64,000 nucleotides of DNA from assembly GCF_002022505.1 (NCBI RefSeq), contig NZ_CP019781.1, positions 806,001 to 870,000 on the forward strand. Direction: 5' to 3'. Shown here in pieces: positions 50,382-60,432 of the stretch. The DNA comes from Bartonella sp. WD16.2 (lineage in GTDB: Bacteria > Pseudomonadota > Alphaproteobacteria > Rhizobiales > Rhizobiaceae). The translations under genes and the position numbers were made by a program. The notes beneath the pieces were generated by a model. The model was not told the DNA's origin, did no database searches, and was given only the letters and a program-made list of their open reading frames with translations. The number at the start of each line of letters is the position of its first letter. The first letter of the stretch is position 1.

Positions 50382-50570
50382 ATACCTCAGATAATCTATC
50401 TTTACATTAAAATTCAAAATAATTGGAAGAATCTTCAATTGCAAATTGTCTTAAAAAGCATCTTGCATTATAGTGGATTTGATTACACACTAATAAAGTT
50501 AACGTGTGATTTAAAATATTTGATCCCAATCATGTCTTATCAGGCATGTTTATCTGGAGGCTTGTACACA

Positions 50571-50819
50571 ATGTCCGACCACAATATTCTCTATTTTCAA
50601 AATGACCGTGGATATAAAATAATTGAAATTGGTGTAAAAGAATTCATGTGTGTAGGTGCTACAGAACCATTTGACCATCCTCATATTTTTATCGATATGG
50701 GAGCAGATGATGAAAAAATTTGCCCCTATTGTTCAACACTTTACCGTTATAACCACTCATTGCCGTTCAATCAAACAAATCCAATAGGGTGCATATATCC
50801 CGTAAATAATCCGCTATAA
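50571..50819 (+). CDS. zf-CHCC zinc-finger protein (NDUFS6-like)
   Basis: An 82-residue protein with the CHCC zinc-finger signature: FMCVGATEPFDHPHIFIDMG and EKICPYCSTLYRY supply the Cys, His, Cys and Cys ligands. The family includes mitochondrial NDUFS6 and its alphaproteobacterial homologs, which are linked to complex I assembly. ATG 50571 has TCTGGAGG upstream; the frame extends back to 50331 without family sequence, so that extension is rejected. It and the FAD monooxygenase that follows 13 bases later are probably co-transcribed. Confidence 0.92.
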   Translation: MSDHNILYFQNDRGYKIIEIGVKEFMCVGATEPFDHPHIFIDMGADDEKICPYCSTLYRYNHSLPFNQTNPIGCIYPVNNPL

Positions 50820-50832
50820 CTTTTAATATAAA

Positions 50833-52083
50833 ATGGCTATCATTAATCAACCGCCAATCATTATCGGAGCGGGAATTGCTGGTTTAAGCTCTGCTTTAGC
50901 ACTTGCCAAAAAGGGAATTGCAAGCACTCTTATTGAAAAATGTAAACAACTCGACAGTGTAGGCGCTGGCATTCAACTTACCCCAAATGCAACACGTATT
51001 CTTACCCGTTGGGGAGTTCTAAAAAAAATAATAGAATCAGACCTTAAACCGCATTTTCTTGAGTTAAAAGACGGTATATCGTTAAAAACGCATTTTCATG
51101 TTGATCTTATCAATTTATCTGAAAAACGTTGGAAAGCTCCTTATATTACGATTTATCGAGCTGATTTACAAAAAGCTTTATATAATGCTGTTCTTGAGAA
51201 CCCTCTTATCACATGTAAATTAGGTGAAAATATCGTATCATTACCTACTTACACTACAACCCACAGTGTTAATATAGAAACTATAAAAACAGAAGAATTA
51301 ACTAAAATACAACAACACCAATTTTATTCTACATCACTTCTTATTGGATGTGATGGTGTTTGGTCGAAGCTACGCCAACTTGCCCCTTTTCATGAAAAAG
51401 CAGATTTTAGCGGTTTAATTGCTTGGCGTGCAACAGAAACATTCAAAAATCTTCCCAAAAACTTTCGTTCTTTATTGCAAAATACAAAAACAATTGCTGC
51501 CTGGATGGGACCTAAAAACCATCTTGTTGTCTATCCCATTCAATCAGCAAAAATTTTTAACTTTGTAGCTATCACTCATGGAGACAATTCACAAAAAGAA
51601 TGGAATCAAAAAGGAAATAAAGAAAAGCTCAAAGCCCTTTTCAGTAACTGGAATCCTAAAATCATCGAACTGTTTGACCATATTGATAACTGGAACTATT
51701 GGCCACTGTTTCAAATGAATCATAACCGTTTTATAGGTTTAAAACAGCAAGTATTTGTTGGTGACTGTGCACACGCGGCCTTACCTTTTGCAGCACAAGG
51801 TGCTGCTATGGCGATAGAAGATGCCGCTACATTAGCAGAAGTGCTCTCAATCAATGATTTTTCACTCACTGAAGCTATTTCACTTTATGAAAAAATACGC
51901 AAACCTCGCGTTACAGCCATAAAAAAACGTGGAGATTTTAATAAACTAGTTTACCATGCAACTGGTCCCCTAGCGATTGCACGTAACTTTATGATGAAAA
52001 TTCGTTCATCAGAAAATATTATATCTGGCCTTGATTGGCTTTACACTTATGATGCTATGAATCTGGCAGAAAATAATATTTAA
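50833..52083 (+). CDS. FAD-dependent monooxygenase (salicylate/UbiH-like)
   Basis: A 416-residue flavoprotein aromatic hydroxylase-type enzyme. The FAD motif is IIGAGIAGLSSALALAKKG near the start, and the second FAD motif is GDCAHAALPFAAQGAAMAIEDAATLAEV; the DG motif is IGCDGVWSKLRQ. It resembles 6-hydroxynicotinate or salicylate hydroxylases and UbiH-like proteins, so its substrate is unclear. It is distinct from the UbiH-type gene at 17950-19140 in both the C-terminal motif and length. It converges on dnaE. Confidence 0.87.
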   Translation: MAIINQPPIIIGAGIAGLSSALALAKKGIASTLIEKCKQLDSVGAGIQLTPNATRILTRWGVLKKIIESDLKPHFLELKDGISLKTHFHVDLINLSEKRWKAPYITIYRADLQKALYNAVLENPLITCKLGENIVSLPTYTTTHSVNIETIKTEELTKIQQHQFYSTSLLIGCDGVWSKLRQLAPFHEKADFSGLIAWRATETFKNLPKNFRSLLQNTKTIAAWMGPKNHLVVYPIQSAKIFNFVAITHGDNSQKEWNQKGNKEKLKALFSNWNPKIIELFDHIDNWNYWPLFQMNHNRFIGLKQQVFVGDCAHAALPFAAQGAAMAIEDAATLAEVLSINDFSLTEAISLYEKIRKPRVTAIKKRGDFNKLVYHATGPLAIARNFMMKIRSSENIISGLDWLYTYDAMNLAENNI

Positions 52084-52143
52084 AAACGATAGAGTAAAAA
52101 CTACAAAATCTGCACTCTAAATAATAGTCACATCACTGTTGAT

Positions 52144-55100
52144 CTAACTCAACTCTACGTTGATCACACCATGAATTGCTTTTATAGCATTCGCCACTTG
52201 CAAATTTACTTTATATCGTTTTGAAAGCATAACTTCAACTTCTCGTAACCCATTTTCTTGAATCAAAATAAATGCCACTTCCCCATTGCCACCAGATTTT
52301 AAATGCTGCTCAACTTGTGGAAGAATGTCTACTGATTTTACAAAAAGGCGCATTGTTTTACGATCCCGTATTGATTCTTTTTCTAAGGACTGAATAGTTT
52401 CAATACGTAAACCAATTCCTTCAGAGCGATCTTCTGCAATCACTGTAACAATAAAAGACTTTCCCGGTTCTAACATATCCTCGTAAATAGAAAGCCCCTC
52501 AGAAAATATAACTGCCTCATAGTGCCCACTTGTATCAGAAAACTGAATAACCCCCATCTTTTTACCAGATTTTGTTTTGCGAATTTGTTTTGCCACAACA
52601 GTTCCAGCAAGTCGAGCAGCAGTTGCTCCTTTTTTAACTGCATCAGAAAAATCACTCCAAATTTGAACGCGTTTTTTCATAAGAATAGCCTGATACTCAT
52701 CCAAAGGATGAGCAGAAAAATAAAAACCTATTACTTGAAATTCATAATGAAGTTTTTCAGCCAAAGACCATGGAGATGCTTGCGATAAAATCAAAGGCTC
52801 TTTCGGCCCACCTATCATTCCAAATATATCAGTCTGCCCACTAGAATTATTATCAAGAATACGAATAGCACGTGCATTAAGAGTTCCAAGACTTGCCAGT
52901 AAAACCTCACGTGCAACCTGAAAACAATCAAGAGCACCTGCATAAATCAAACTTTCCATCGCACGTTTATTAACAATACGAGGATCAATACGCTCACAAA
53001 AATCTTCCAGATCTTTAAAAGGCTTATCTCCCCGACAAGCGACAATATGATCAACTACTAAATCTCCAATACCTTTAATAGCCGCAAGGGAATAATAAAT
53101 ACACTTTTCACCTATTTCAAAAACACGACACGATGTTTGCACACAAGGTGCAATAACTTTAATTCCTAGCCTTAACGCTTCGCGTCGAAAATCATTCAAC
53201 TTATCCGTATTTGTCATATCACATGTCATGGAAGCAGCTAAAAATTCAACTGGATAATGTGCTTTCATATATGCTGTCTGATATGAAACAATGGCATAAG
53301 CGGCAGCATGTGATTTATTAAAACCATAGTCCGCAAATTTTGCTAAAAGATCGAAAATAACTTCAGCTTGATTTTTATCAATACCACCATCAACAGCGCC
53401 ACTTACAAAACGTGTCCGCTGTTTTTGCATTTCCTTGTGGATCTTTTTACCCATAGCTCGGCGCAATAAATCCGCTTCTCCAAGAGAATAACCAGAAAGT
53501 ACCTGTGCAATCTGCATAACTTGTTCTTGATAAACAATAACGCCTTGTGTCTCTTTAACCAGATGATCTATTTTAGGGTGAATAGAAGCAATTTCCTCTT
53601 TCCCATGTTTGCGTGCATTATATGTTGGAATATTCTCCATTGGACCAGGACGATAAAGCGCTACAAGCGCAATAATATCTTCAATGCGGTCTGGCTTCAT
53701 CCCGATAAGTGCCTTACGCATACCAGAACTTTCAACTTGAAATACACCAACTGTCTCACCACGTGCTAACATAGTATAAGTCGTTTCATCATTAAGAGAG
53801 ATATTCGACAAATCTATCTTTACATCTTTTCGTGCAACAAAATCCGTGGCCATTTTTAAAACAGTGAGCGTTTTTAAACCAAGAAAATCAAACTTTACCA
53901 AACCAGCTTGCTCAACACATTTCATGTTAAATTGGGTAACTGGCATATCAGAACGTGGATCGCGATACATTGGTACGAGCTCTGACAACGGTCGATCACC
54001 AATAACAATTCCTGCTGCATGAGTTGATGCATGGCGGTAAAGCCCCTCAAGCTGAAGTGCTATATCCAACATGCGTCCAATGACAGGATTCTTTTTCTTT
54101 TCTTCTTTAAATTTAGGTTCATCTCGAATAGCCACTGCCAACTCAACATTACTGCCAGGCATAGCAGGAACTAATTTGCTAAGGTAATCAACCTGACGAT
54201 ATGGCACTTCCAAAACACGTCCAACATCACGTAATACCGCACGTGCCTGTAATTTACCAAATGTAATAATTTGAGCCACTTGATCACGTCCATATTTTTC
54301 CTGAACGTATTGAATAACCTCTTCCCGCCGATCCTGACAAAAATCGATATCAAAATCCGGCATAGAAATACGATCTGGATTGAGAAAACGCTCAAACAAG
54401 AGAGAAAAACGCAAGGGATCAACATCAGTGATAGTTAAGGCATAGGCAACAAGTGAACCGGCGCCAGAGCCACGCCCTGGACCGACAGGGATATCATTGC
54501 CTTTTGCCCATTTTATAAAATCCGAAACAATAAGAAAATAACCAGGAAATCGCATACGTGTGATAACTGAAATTTCATAATCCAGTCGTTGCTCATAATC
54601 TTCAACTGTATAACCTTCAGCCAAACCAATTGTTTCAAGACGCATTTTTAAACCAGCTTTAGCCTGATTTAACAACTCCTTAGCTTCGTCCTCTAAAGCA
54701 GAATCTGGATCCACGGATCGCTCTGTAAAACGAGGTAAAATAGGTTTTCGAGTTGGTACAAAAGCATGACAACGTAATGCAATCTCAACGCTATTTTCTA
54801 AAGCTTCTGGAAGATCAGAAAATAATGAAACCATTTCATCTTGTGATTTCAAATAATGATCTGGCGTCACACGTCTGCGATTTGGATTAGAGACGATCTG
54901 CCCTTCTGCCACCGCCATCAATGCATCATGAGCTTCGTACCCTTCTTTATTTAGAAAAAAAGCCTCATTAGTTGCAACAAGAGGAATTTCATGCGCATAA
55001 GCTAATTCAACAAGCGCAGCTTCAACTTTTCGATTGTAAGAATTATGTCGTTGTAATTCAACATAAAGACGATCACCAAAAATTTCTTTCAAATAAGTTA

Positions 55101-55638
55101 AATGCTCAATAGCTCGTTCTTTTTTATTTTCTGTTAAAGCCAAATTAATGGGGCCACTCCACCCCCCAGTTAAAGCAATAATTCCTTCATTTTGTGATAA
55201 TAGCCAATCAGCCCTAATATGAGGAAGATCCGTATCACTCTTATCAAGGTAAGCGTGACTAACAAGGCGAATCAAATGAGTATAGCCTGCTTCGCTAGCA
55301 GCAAATAACACGATAGAAGCAAAATCAGAAGGGGTACGTGGTTTAGTTAAACGTGGATCATAATTCTCATGGTCAAAATCAATCGCAAGCTGACAACCAA
55401 TAATAGGTTGAATACCATCTGTAAAACAATACTGAGAGAACTCTAAAGCGCCAAACAAATTATTCGTATCTGTAATAGCTATTGCCGGTGCATGATCAGA
55501 AATTGCATGTTGAATAATTTGCCTGATTTTCAAAGCTCCTTCAAGAAGTGAATAAGCTGAATGCACCCTCAAATGAATAAAGCGAGGAAGAGAATTTTTA
55601 CTGTTTAGTATTTTTCCTTTTTTTGCTGGCATTTTCAT
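52144..55638 (-). CDS. dnaE: DNA polymerase III alpha subunit
   Basis: The main replicative polymerase, 1164 residues, of normal rhizobial length. The N-terminal PHP domain (RVHSAYSLLEGALKIRQII) comes first. The catalytic core has PVGPGRGSGAGSLVAYAL, the aspartates in SMPDFDIDFCQDRREEVI, YGRDQVAQIITFG and GLVKFDFLGLKTLTVL, then the tandem helix-hairpin-helix and an OB domain (RLAGTVVAKQIRKTKSGKKM). ATG 55638 is preceded by GGGAAATT. It is divergent from recG. Confidence 0.97.
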   Translation of the reverse strand: MKMPAKKGKILNSKNSLPRFIHLRVHSAYSLLEGALKIRQIIQHAISDHAPAIAITDTNNLFGALEFSQYCFTDGIQPIIGCQLAIDFDHENYDPRLTKPRTPSDFASIVLFAASEAGYTHLIRLVSHAYLDKSDTDLPHIRADWLLSQNEGIIALTGGWSGPINLALTENKKERAIEHLTYLKEIFGDRLYVELQRHNSYNRKVEAALVELAYAHEIPLVATNEAFFLNKEGYEAHDALMAVAEGQIVSNPNRRRVTPDHYLKSQDEMVSLFSDLPEALENSVEIALRCHAFVPTRKPILPRFTERSVDPDSALEDEAKELLNQAKAGLKMRLETIGLAEGYTVEDYEQRLDYEISVITRMRFPGYFLIVSDFIKWAKGNDIPVGPGRGSGAGSLVAYALTITDVDPLRFSLLFERFLNPDRISMPDFDIDFCQDRREEVIQYVQEKYGRDQVAQIITFGKLQARAVLRDVGRVLEVPYRQVDYLSKLVPAMPGSNVELAVAIRDEPKFKEEKKKNPVIGRMLDIALQLEGLYRHASTHAAGIVIGDRPLSELVPMYRDPRSDMPVTQFNMKCVEQAGLVKFDFLGLKTLTVLKMATDFVARKDVKIDLSNISLNDETTYTMLARGETVGVFQVESSGMRKALIGMKPDRIEDIIALVALYRPGPMENIPTYNARKHGKEEIASIHPKIDHLVKETQGVIVYQEQVMQIAQVLSGYSLGEADLLRRAMGKKIHKEMQKQRTRFVSGAVDGGIDKNQAEVIFDLLAKFADYGFNKSHAAAYAIVSYQTAYMKAHYPVEFLAASMTCDMTNTDKLNDFRREALRLGIKVIAPCVQTSCRVFEIGEKCIYYSLAAIKGIGDLVVDHIVACRGDKPFKDLEDFCERIDPRIVNKRAMESLIYAGALDCFQVAREVLLASLGTLNARAIRILDNNSSGQTDIFGMIGGPKEPLILSQASPWSLAEKLHYEFQVIGFYFSAHPLDEYQAILMKKRVQIWSDFSDAVKKGATAARLAGTVVAKQIRKTKSGKKMGVIQFSDTSGHYEAVIFSEGLSIYEDMLEPGKSFIVTVIAEDRSEGIGLRIETIQSLEKESIRDRKTMRLFVKSVDILPQVEQHLKSGGNGEVAFILIQENGLREVEVMLSKRYKVNLQVANAIKAIHGVINVELS

Positions 55639-55968
55639 AATTTCCCATCACAACATAAATGCCAAACTGCAACTATTATTTTTTTCATAATAAAAAGTAC
55701 TCTAGTTGCCCCGTATTCAATTTATATTTTAACATTATCGCATACCCAGAAAGTACTCCAATTCTCTTAATATCATATATAATATTACTGATATTAGCTA
55801 CCCTTCTTGCACTGTTCTTATTACATTTGTTAATTTAATTTTTTATTCTTGCTGTCTAAGGCTTAAAATTAAAAATAATACAATTTATTCTCATAAACTG
55901 AGTAATTTATCCCCAAAAAGCTCCTTTAAAGTACTAGAAAAAATGAAAAGAGCAGGCTAAATTCCCTT
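55639..55968. other. 330-base divergent promoter region between dnaE and recG
   Basis: No gene is present. The region is AT-rich, with TTTATATT and TATAATATTACTG-like stretches that could serve as -10 elements on either strand, but no promoter can be fixed by eye. Confidence 0.35.
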
Positions 55969-58077
55969 ATGTATTTAAACCTCTTTAACCTTCTTTCAAC
56001 CTCTATTCGCACTCTTCCAGGAGTGAACCCAAAAATATATGCCTTACTGGCTAAAGTCTTAAACATTAATCTCTCACAACGTGAACCGACCATAATTGAT
56101 CTGCTCCAACTGATGCCTCATTCTGTTATAGACAGAAGAATGCGGTCTGACATTGCTTTTGCACCAGAAGGAAAGATTGTTACTCTTGAAATCATAATCG
56201 ATCAACACCGACCACCACCAAATAGTAACAACCGGTCACCTTATCGTGTCATTGGTCACGATAAAACAGGAAATATAAATTTAGTGTTTTTTCACGCTCA
56301 ACGTTCTTGGTTAGAAAGACAGCTCCCTGAAGGAAAAAAAGTAATTGTATCAGGTAAAGTTGAACGGTTTAATGGGCAACTTTCAATAGTTCATCCCGAT
56401 CATATAGCTCCCAGTGAACAATTAAACCAGATGCCACTAATTGAACCTATCTATCCTTCTACCGCAGGTCTATCGGCAAGAGCATTAAAACGTGCAATGC
56501 AAGGTGCTCTTGAGCGTATTCCTCTTTTGCCAGAATGGATAGAGGAAAACCTTAAAAAACAGCAACAATTTTCTTCTTTTTCTGATGCTTTGCATCGTAT
56601 TCATGCACCCACAGACCCTAATGATTTAGCTTTAAAAAGTACAGCACGTCAACGTCTTGCCTATGATGAACTTCTTGCTGGCCAGTTAGCTCTTGGTCTT
56701 GTACGTTTAAAAACAAAATCTCTTTCAGGTGCCTCTCGTCCACCAACAGGGGTTTATACAGAAAAATTGCTTGAATCTTTACCCTTTCAACTGACAAATG
56801 CACAAAAAGAAGCAATACAGGATATTGCAAATGACTTGGCTTCACCTGAACCTATGTTAAGGCTCCTCCAAGGTGATGTAGGAACAGGAAAAACTGTAGT
56901 TGCATTAATGGCAATGGCACAAATTGCTGAAAATTCAGGTCAGTCAGCTTTAATGGCGCCCACAGAAGTGCTTGCACGACAACATTTTACTATGATCGCT
57001 CCTCTTGCTGAAAAAATCGGTTTACAAACAGTTCTTTTAACTGGACGAGAAAAAGGAAAATCACGCATAAATATTCTTAGCGATATCTTGTCAGGAAAAA
57101 CCTCTATTATCATCGGCACCCACGCCTTAATACAAAAAAATGTTACTTATAATAATCTTGCTTTAACCATCATTGATGAGCAACACCGTTTTGGAGTAAA
57201 TCAACGTCTTGCCCTTACAGCAAAAGGTCATAAACCTGATATATTAGTGATGACAGCCACCCCTATTCCACGCACACTGGTATTGACAACTTTTGGTGAC
57301 ATGGATGTATCAAAAATCACAGAAAAACCAATTGGACGAAAACCAATCACTACAGCAACTCTTCCTCTAGAGCGAATCAATGAACTTATAGAACGAATTG
57401 CAGTTGCATTAGAAAAAGGAGAAAAACTTTATTGGATCTGTCCCTTGGTAGAAGAATCAGAAAACTTTCAACTCACCTCGATTGAAAACCGTTTTGCCAT
57501 CCTCCATAAACGATTTGGCGCATGTGTTGGTATGATACATGGAAAAATGTCCACCGCTAAAAAAAATGCAGCAATAGCGTCTTTTAAATGTGGAGAAACA
57601 TGTATTCTAGTTGCAACTACAGTTATTGAAGTAGGAGTAGACATTCCTGATGCATCAATCATCATAATCGAACATGCGGAGCATTTTGGTCTTTCACAAT
57701 TACACCAATTGCGTGGACGCGTTGGACGAGGAGAAAAAAAATCTTCTTGTATTTTACTATATAAAGCCCCACTTACAAAAACGGCTGCAATGCGCCTTAA
57801 TATCATACGTAATACAGAAGATGGTTTTAAAATCGCTGAAGAAGACTTGCGTTTGCGAGGAGAAGGTGAACTGTTAGGAACACGACAATCTGGTATGCCT
57901 GAATTCCACATAGCAAACCTTACAGCGCACCATAAACTTTTGTTAATGGCAAGAAAAGATGCATGTTTATTCTTGCAACACGATTCCGACCTTTCTTCAG
58001 AACGAGGACAAGCTTTACGCTTACTTCTCTACCTTTTTAGACATGATGACGCCATTCAACTTTTACGTTCAGGCTAA
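55969..58077 (+). CDS. recG: ATP-dependent DNA helicase RecG
   Basis: Branch-migrating helicase that rescues stalled forks and resolves recombination intermediates. The 702-residue protein has an N-terminal wedge OB-fold and SF2 motor motifs: Walker A GDVGTGKTVVALM, motif Ia MAPTEVLARQH, motif II DEQHRFGV, motif III VMTATPIPRTL and motif VI QLRGRVGRG. ATG 55969 has no strong binding site. It converges on glmS. Confidence 0.96.
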   Translation: MYLNLFNLLSTSIRTLPGVNPKIYALLAKVLNINLSQREPTIIDLLQLMPHSVIDRRMRSDIAFAPEGKIVTLEIIIDQHRPPPNSNNRSPYRVIGHDKTGNINLVFFHAQRSWLERQLPEGKKVIVSGKVERFNGQLSIVHPDHIAPSEQLNQMPLIEPIYPSTAGLSARALKRAMQGALERIPLLPEWIEENLKKQQQFSSFSDALHRIHAPTDPNDLALKSTARQRLAYDELLAGQLALGLVRLKTKSLSGASRPPTGVYTEKLLESLPFQLTNAQKEAIQDIANDLASPEPMLRLLQGDVGTGKTVVALMAMAQIAENSGQSALMAPTEVLARQHFTMIAPLAEKIGLQTVLLTGREKGKSRINILSDILSGKTSIIIGTHALIQKNVTYNNLALTIIDEQHRFGVNQRLALTAKGHKPDILVMTATPIPRTLVLTTFGDMDVSKITEKPIGRKPITTATLPLERINELIERIAVALEKGEKLYWICPLVEESENFQLTSIENRFAILHKRFGACVGMIHGKMSTAKKNAAIASFKCGETCILVATTVIEVGVDIPDASIIIIEHAEHFGLSQLHQLRGRVGRGEKKSSCILLYKAPLTKTAAMRLNIIRNTEDGFKIAEEDLRLRGEGELLGTRQSGMPEFHIANLTAHHKLLLMARKDACLFLQHDSDLSSERGQALRLLLYLFRHDDAIQLLRSG

Positions 58078-58434
58078 CTTTTAAAAGCCTACTTACGAAC
58101 AAAATCACCTAAAATTCTATTGCTAAACAAGCTTTAATTATCTTAAAAAATGTTTTTGCAAAAACCTGTGTGTGAACCAAATGAATACATGAATTTTAAA
58201 ACTTTTGTATAAGCCATTAGAAAATAAAATATATTATTTTTCTCATATCTCCTAAAAAACTATCCTATTCTTTCTTAATAGCCCAAAACAATAGTTGATA
58301 AATATTTTTTACAGTTAAAAAACTTCAATTAGACAATAAAATTCTTATCATTGATAATAAATGCCAATTCTAAGCTGTTGTATAGACTTTCATATTTAAT
58401 TATTTTTCGCCTCCCAAAGACATAAAACAATTTT
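58078..58434. other. 357-base gap between convergent recG and glmS
   Basis: No gene or clear hairpin on either strand. In many Alphaproteobacteria sdhE and mfd lie next to recG; neither is present here, which fits a local rearrangement. Confidence 0.35.
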
Positions 58435-60258
58435 TTATTCGACTGTTACTGATTTTGCCAAATTACGAGGTTGATCAACGTCTGTTCCCAATAAAACAGC
58501 TATGTGATAAGCTATTAACTGAATAGGTAAAGTATAAATAATAGGCGCAATAAATTCTGGAACCTCTGGCAAAATGATAGTCGACGAAGAACTAAAACGT
58601 GTGGCCTCCATTCCTCTTTTATCCGTTATCAAAATAATACGGCCATTGCGTGCTGCCACTTCTTGCATATTAGAAAAAGTTTTTTCAAACCATTTATCAT
58701 AAGGTGCAATAACAATAACTGGCAGTGTTTTATCAACCAATGCAATCGGTCCATGCTTCAATTCACCCGCTGCATAACCTTCAGCGTGAATATAGGAAAG
58801 TTCTTTCAATTTGAGTGCTCCCTCCAAAGCAATCGGATAAGAAGTACCACGCCCAAGATAGAGAACACCTTTTGCGTGTACTAAATCACGACAAATGTGC
58901 TCAATTGTATTATCAAGCTTTAAAACCTCATTTAAAATTCGTGGTACTTCTGCTAACTGTTGAACTAACCGCTGTTCTACCGTTTCTAAAAGGCGCCCAC
59001 GTTGTTTAGCTGCACACAGAGCCATTGATGCAAGTGTTGACAATTGACAAATAAAAGCTTTCGTTGAAGCAACACCAATTTCTGGACCAGCCAATATCGG
59101 TAAAACAAAATCAGCTTCCCTTGCCATTGTTGATTGCTCAACATTTACAACTGTCGCTGTTTTTACACCACAATCCCTACAATAGCGTAAAGATGCTAAT
59201 GTATCCGCTGTTTCACCGGACTGAGAAACGAATACCGATAACACATCAGTTGTCATAGGTGGTTCCCGATAACGAAATTCAGAAGCCACGTCATTATCAA
59301 CACTTAAAGCAGCAAGACTTTCAAACCAATAACGCGCAACTAAAGTCGAATAATAAGCAGTTCCACAGCTTGCAAATAATAATCGGTTAACATTCTTCCA
59401 ATCAATTGAATTTTCAAGTGAGCGAACCTTATAATTTCCAAGATCAAGATAACGCGCTAAATTATGAGAAATAACATCAGGTTGTTCAAATATTTCCTTG
59501 CGCATAAAATGACGATGACTACCTTTGGAAACAAAAAAAGTTCCATCACATAACGTTGTAATGGGACGTTCCGTCTGCTGCCCATCTGCATTATAAATTG
59601 TTACCCCTTCACGTGTAAGAACAGCCAAATCCCCATCTTCCATATAGCTTATACGATTTGTAAATGAAGCTAAAGCAATTGCATCTGACCCTACAAAAAA
59701 TTCATCCTTACCATAGCCAATCGCTAAAGGAGGGCCAGAACGAACAGCAATTATCAGATTATCTTCACCTTCAAAAATAAGAGCAATCGCAAAAGCACCC
59801 TTTAATTTCTTCCAACTTGTGCATGTTGCTTCCTGCGGAGAAAGACCATTTTTTAACGCACGGGTAATCAAATGAGCAATAACTTCCGTATCGGTTTCTG
59901 TTTCAAAAGTATAACCATCTTCGATGAGTTCATTTCGCAATTCTATAAAATTTTCAATAATACCATTATGCACAATTGCAAGCCGATCAGTCATATGAGG
60001 ATGAGCATTGCGTTCTACGGGGATGCCATGTGTAGCCCAACGCGTATGGCCAATCCCTAAGTTACCTTTTAAAGGTGTGTTTTTTAGTTTTTCTTCTAAA
60101 TGAGCCAACTTACCTTCAGCTCGAATACGATAAAAGTGCCCATTAGATACTGTTGCTAAACCAGATGAATCATAACCTCTGTATTCAAGACGCCTCAAGC
60201 CATCAACTAAATAGGATGCAACAGGTTTATTTCCAACAATTCCGATAATTCCGCACAT
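58435..60258 (-). CDS. glmS: Glucosamine-6-phosphate synthase
   Basis: Makes glucosamine 6-phosphate from fructose 6-phosphate and glutamine, for cell wall and LPS. The 607-residue enzyme starts MCGIIGIVG, with catalytic Cys2 exposed after Met removal, and has the glutaminase domain GHTRWATHG, then two SIS sugar isomerase domains (FASCGTAYYSTLVARYW, VSQSGETADTLA, LYLGRGTSYPIALEGALKLKE) and the C-terminal DQPRNLAKSVTVE. No glmS ribozyme is expected or seen in this lineage. It follows glmU by 174 bases. Confidence 0.97.
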   Translation of the reverse strand: MCGIIGIVGNKPVASYLVDGLRRLEYRGYDSSGLATVSNGHFYRIRAEGKLAHLEEKLKNTPLKGNLGIGHTRWATHGIPVERNAHPHMTDRLAIVHNGIIENFIELRNELIEDGYTFETETDTEVIAHLITRALKNGLSPQEATCTSWKKLKGAFAIALIFEGEDNLIIAVRSGPPLAIGYGKDEFFVGSDAIALASFTNRISYMEDGDLAVLTREGVTIYNADGQQTERPITTLCDGTFFVSKGSHRHFMRKEIFEQPDVISHNLARYLDLGNYKVRSLENSIDWKNVNRLLFASCGTAYYSTLVARYWFESLAALSVDNDVASEFRYREPPMTTDVLSVFVSQSGETADTLASLRYCRDCGVKTATVVNVEQSTMAREADFVLPILAGPEIGVASTKAFICQLSTLASMALCAAKQRGRLLETVEQRLVQQLAEVPRILNEVLKLDNTIEHICRDLVHAKGVLYLGRGTSYPIALEGALKLKELSYIHAEGYAAGELKHGPIALVDKTLPVIVIAPYDKWFEKTFSNMQEVAARNGRIILITDKRGMEATRFSSSSTIILPEVPEFIAPIIYTLPIQLIAYHIAVLLGTDVDQPRNLAKSVTVE

Positions 60259-60432
60259 TAGAAAGCTCCAATCTACATCACTAGTTTATAACAGTCCTAA
60301 TAAATAATTAGACTAACCTCATTCAAAATTTTAGGCGACCACATGAAATAGAATATGCTATGATCATAAAAAGGATAAATTTTTATTATAATTACTTAGA
60401 GCACTATAAAACAAAAAAAGAAATTGAAATAT

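Noticed and set aside
50331..50570. N-terminal extension of the zf-CHCC gene
   Set aside because: The extension overlaps the ppk start region and is not family sequence; ATG 50571 has a good ribosome binding site.
57468..57911. 147-codon minus-strand frame within recG
   Set aside because: Shadow frame opposite conserved recG codons; no family marks.
60259..60432. Possible glmS ribozyme or riboswitch near glmS
   Set aside because: No matching core sequence is visible, and such elements occur in Gram-positive bacteria rather than this lineage.
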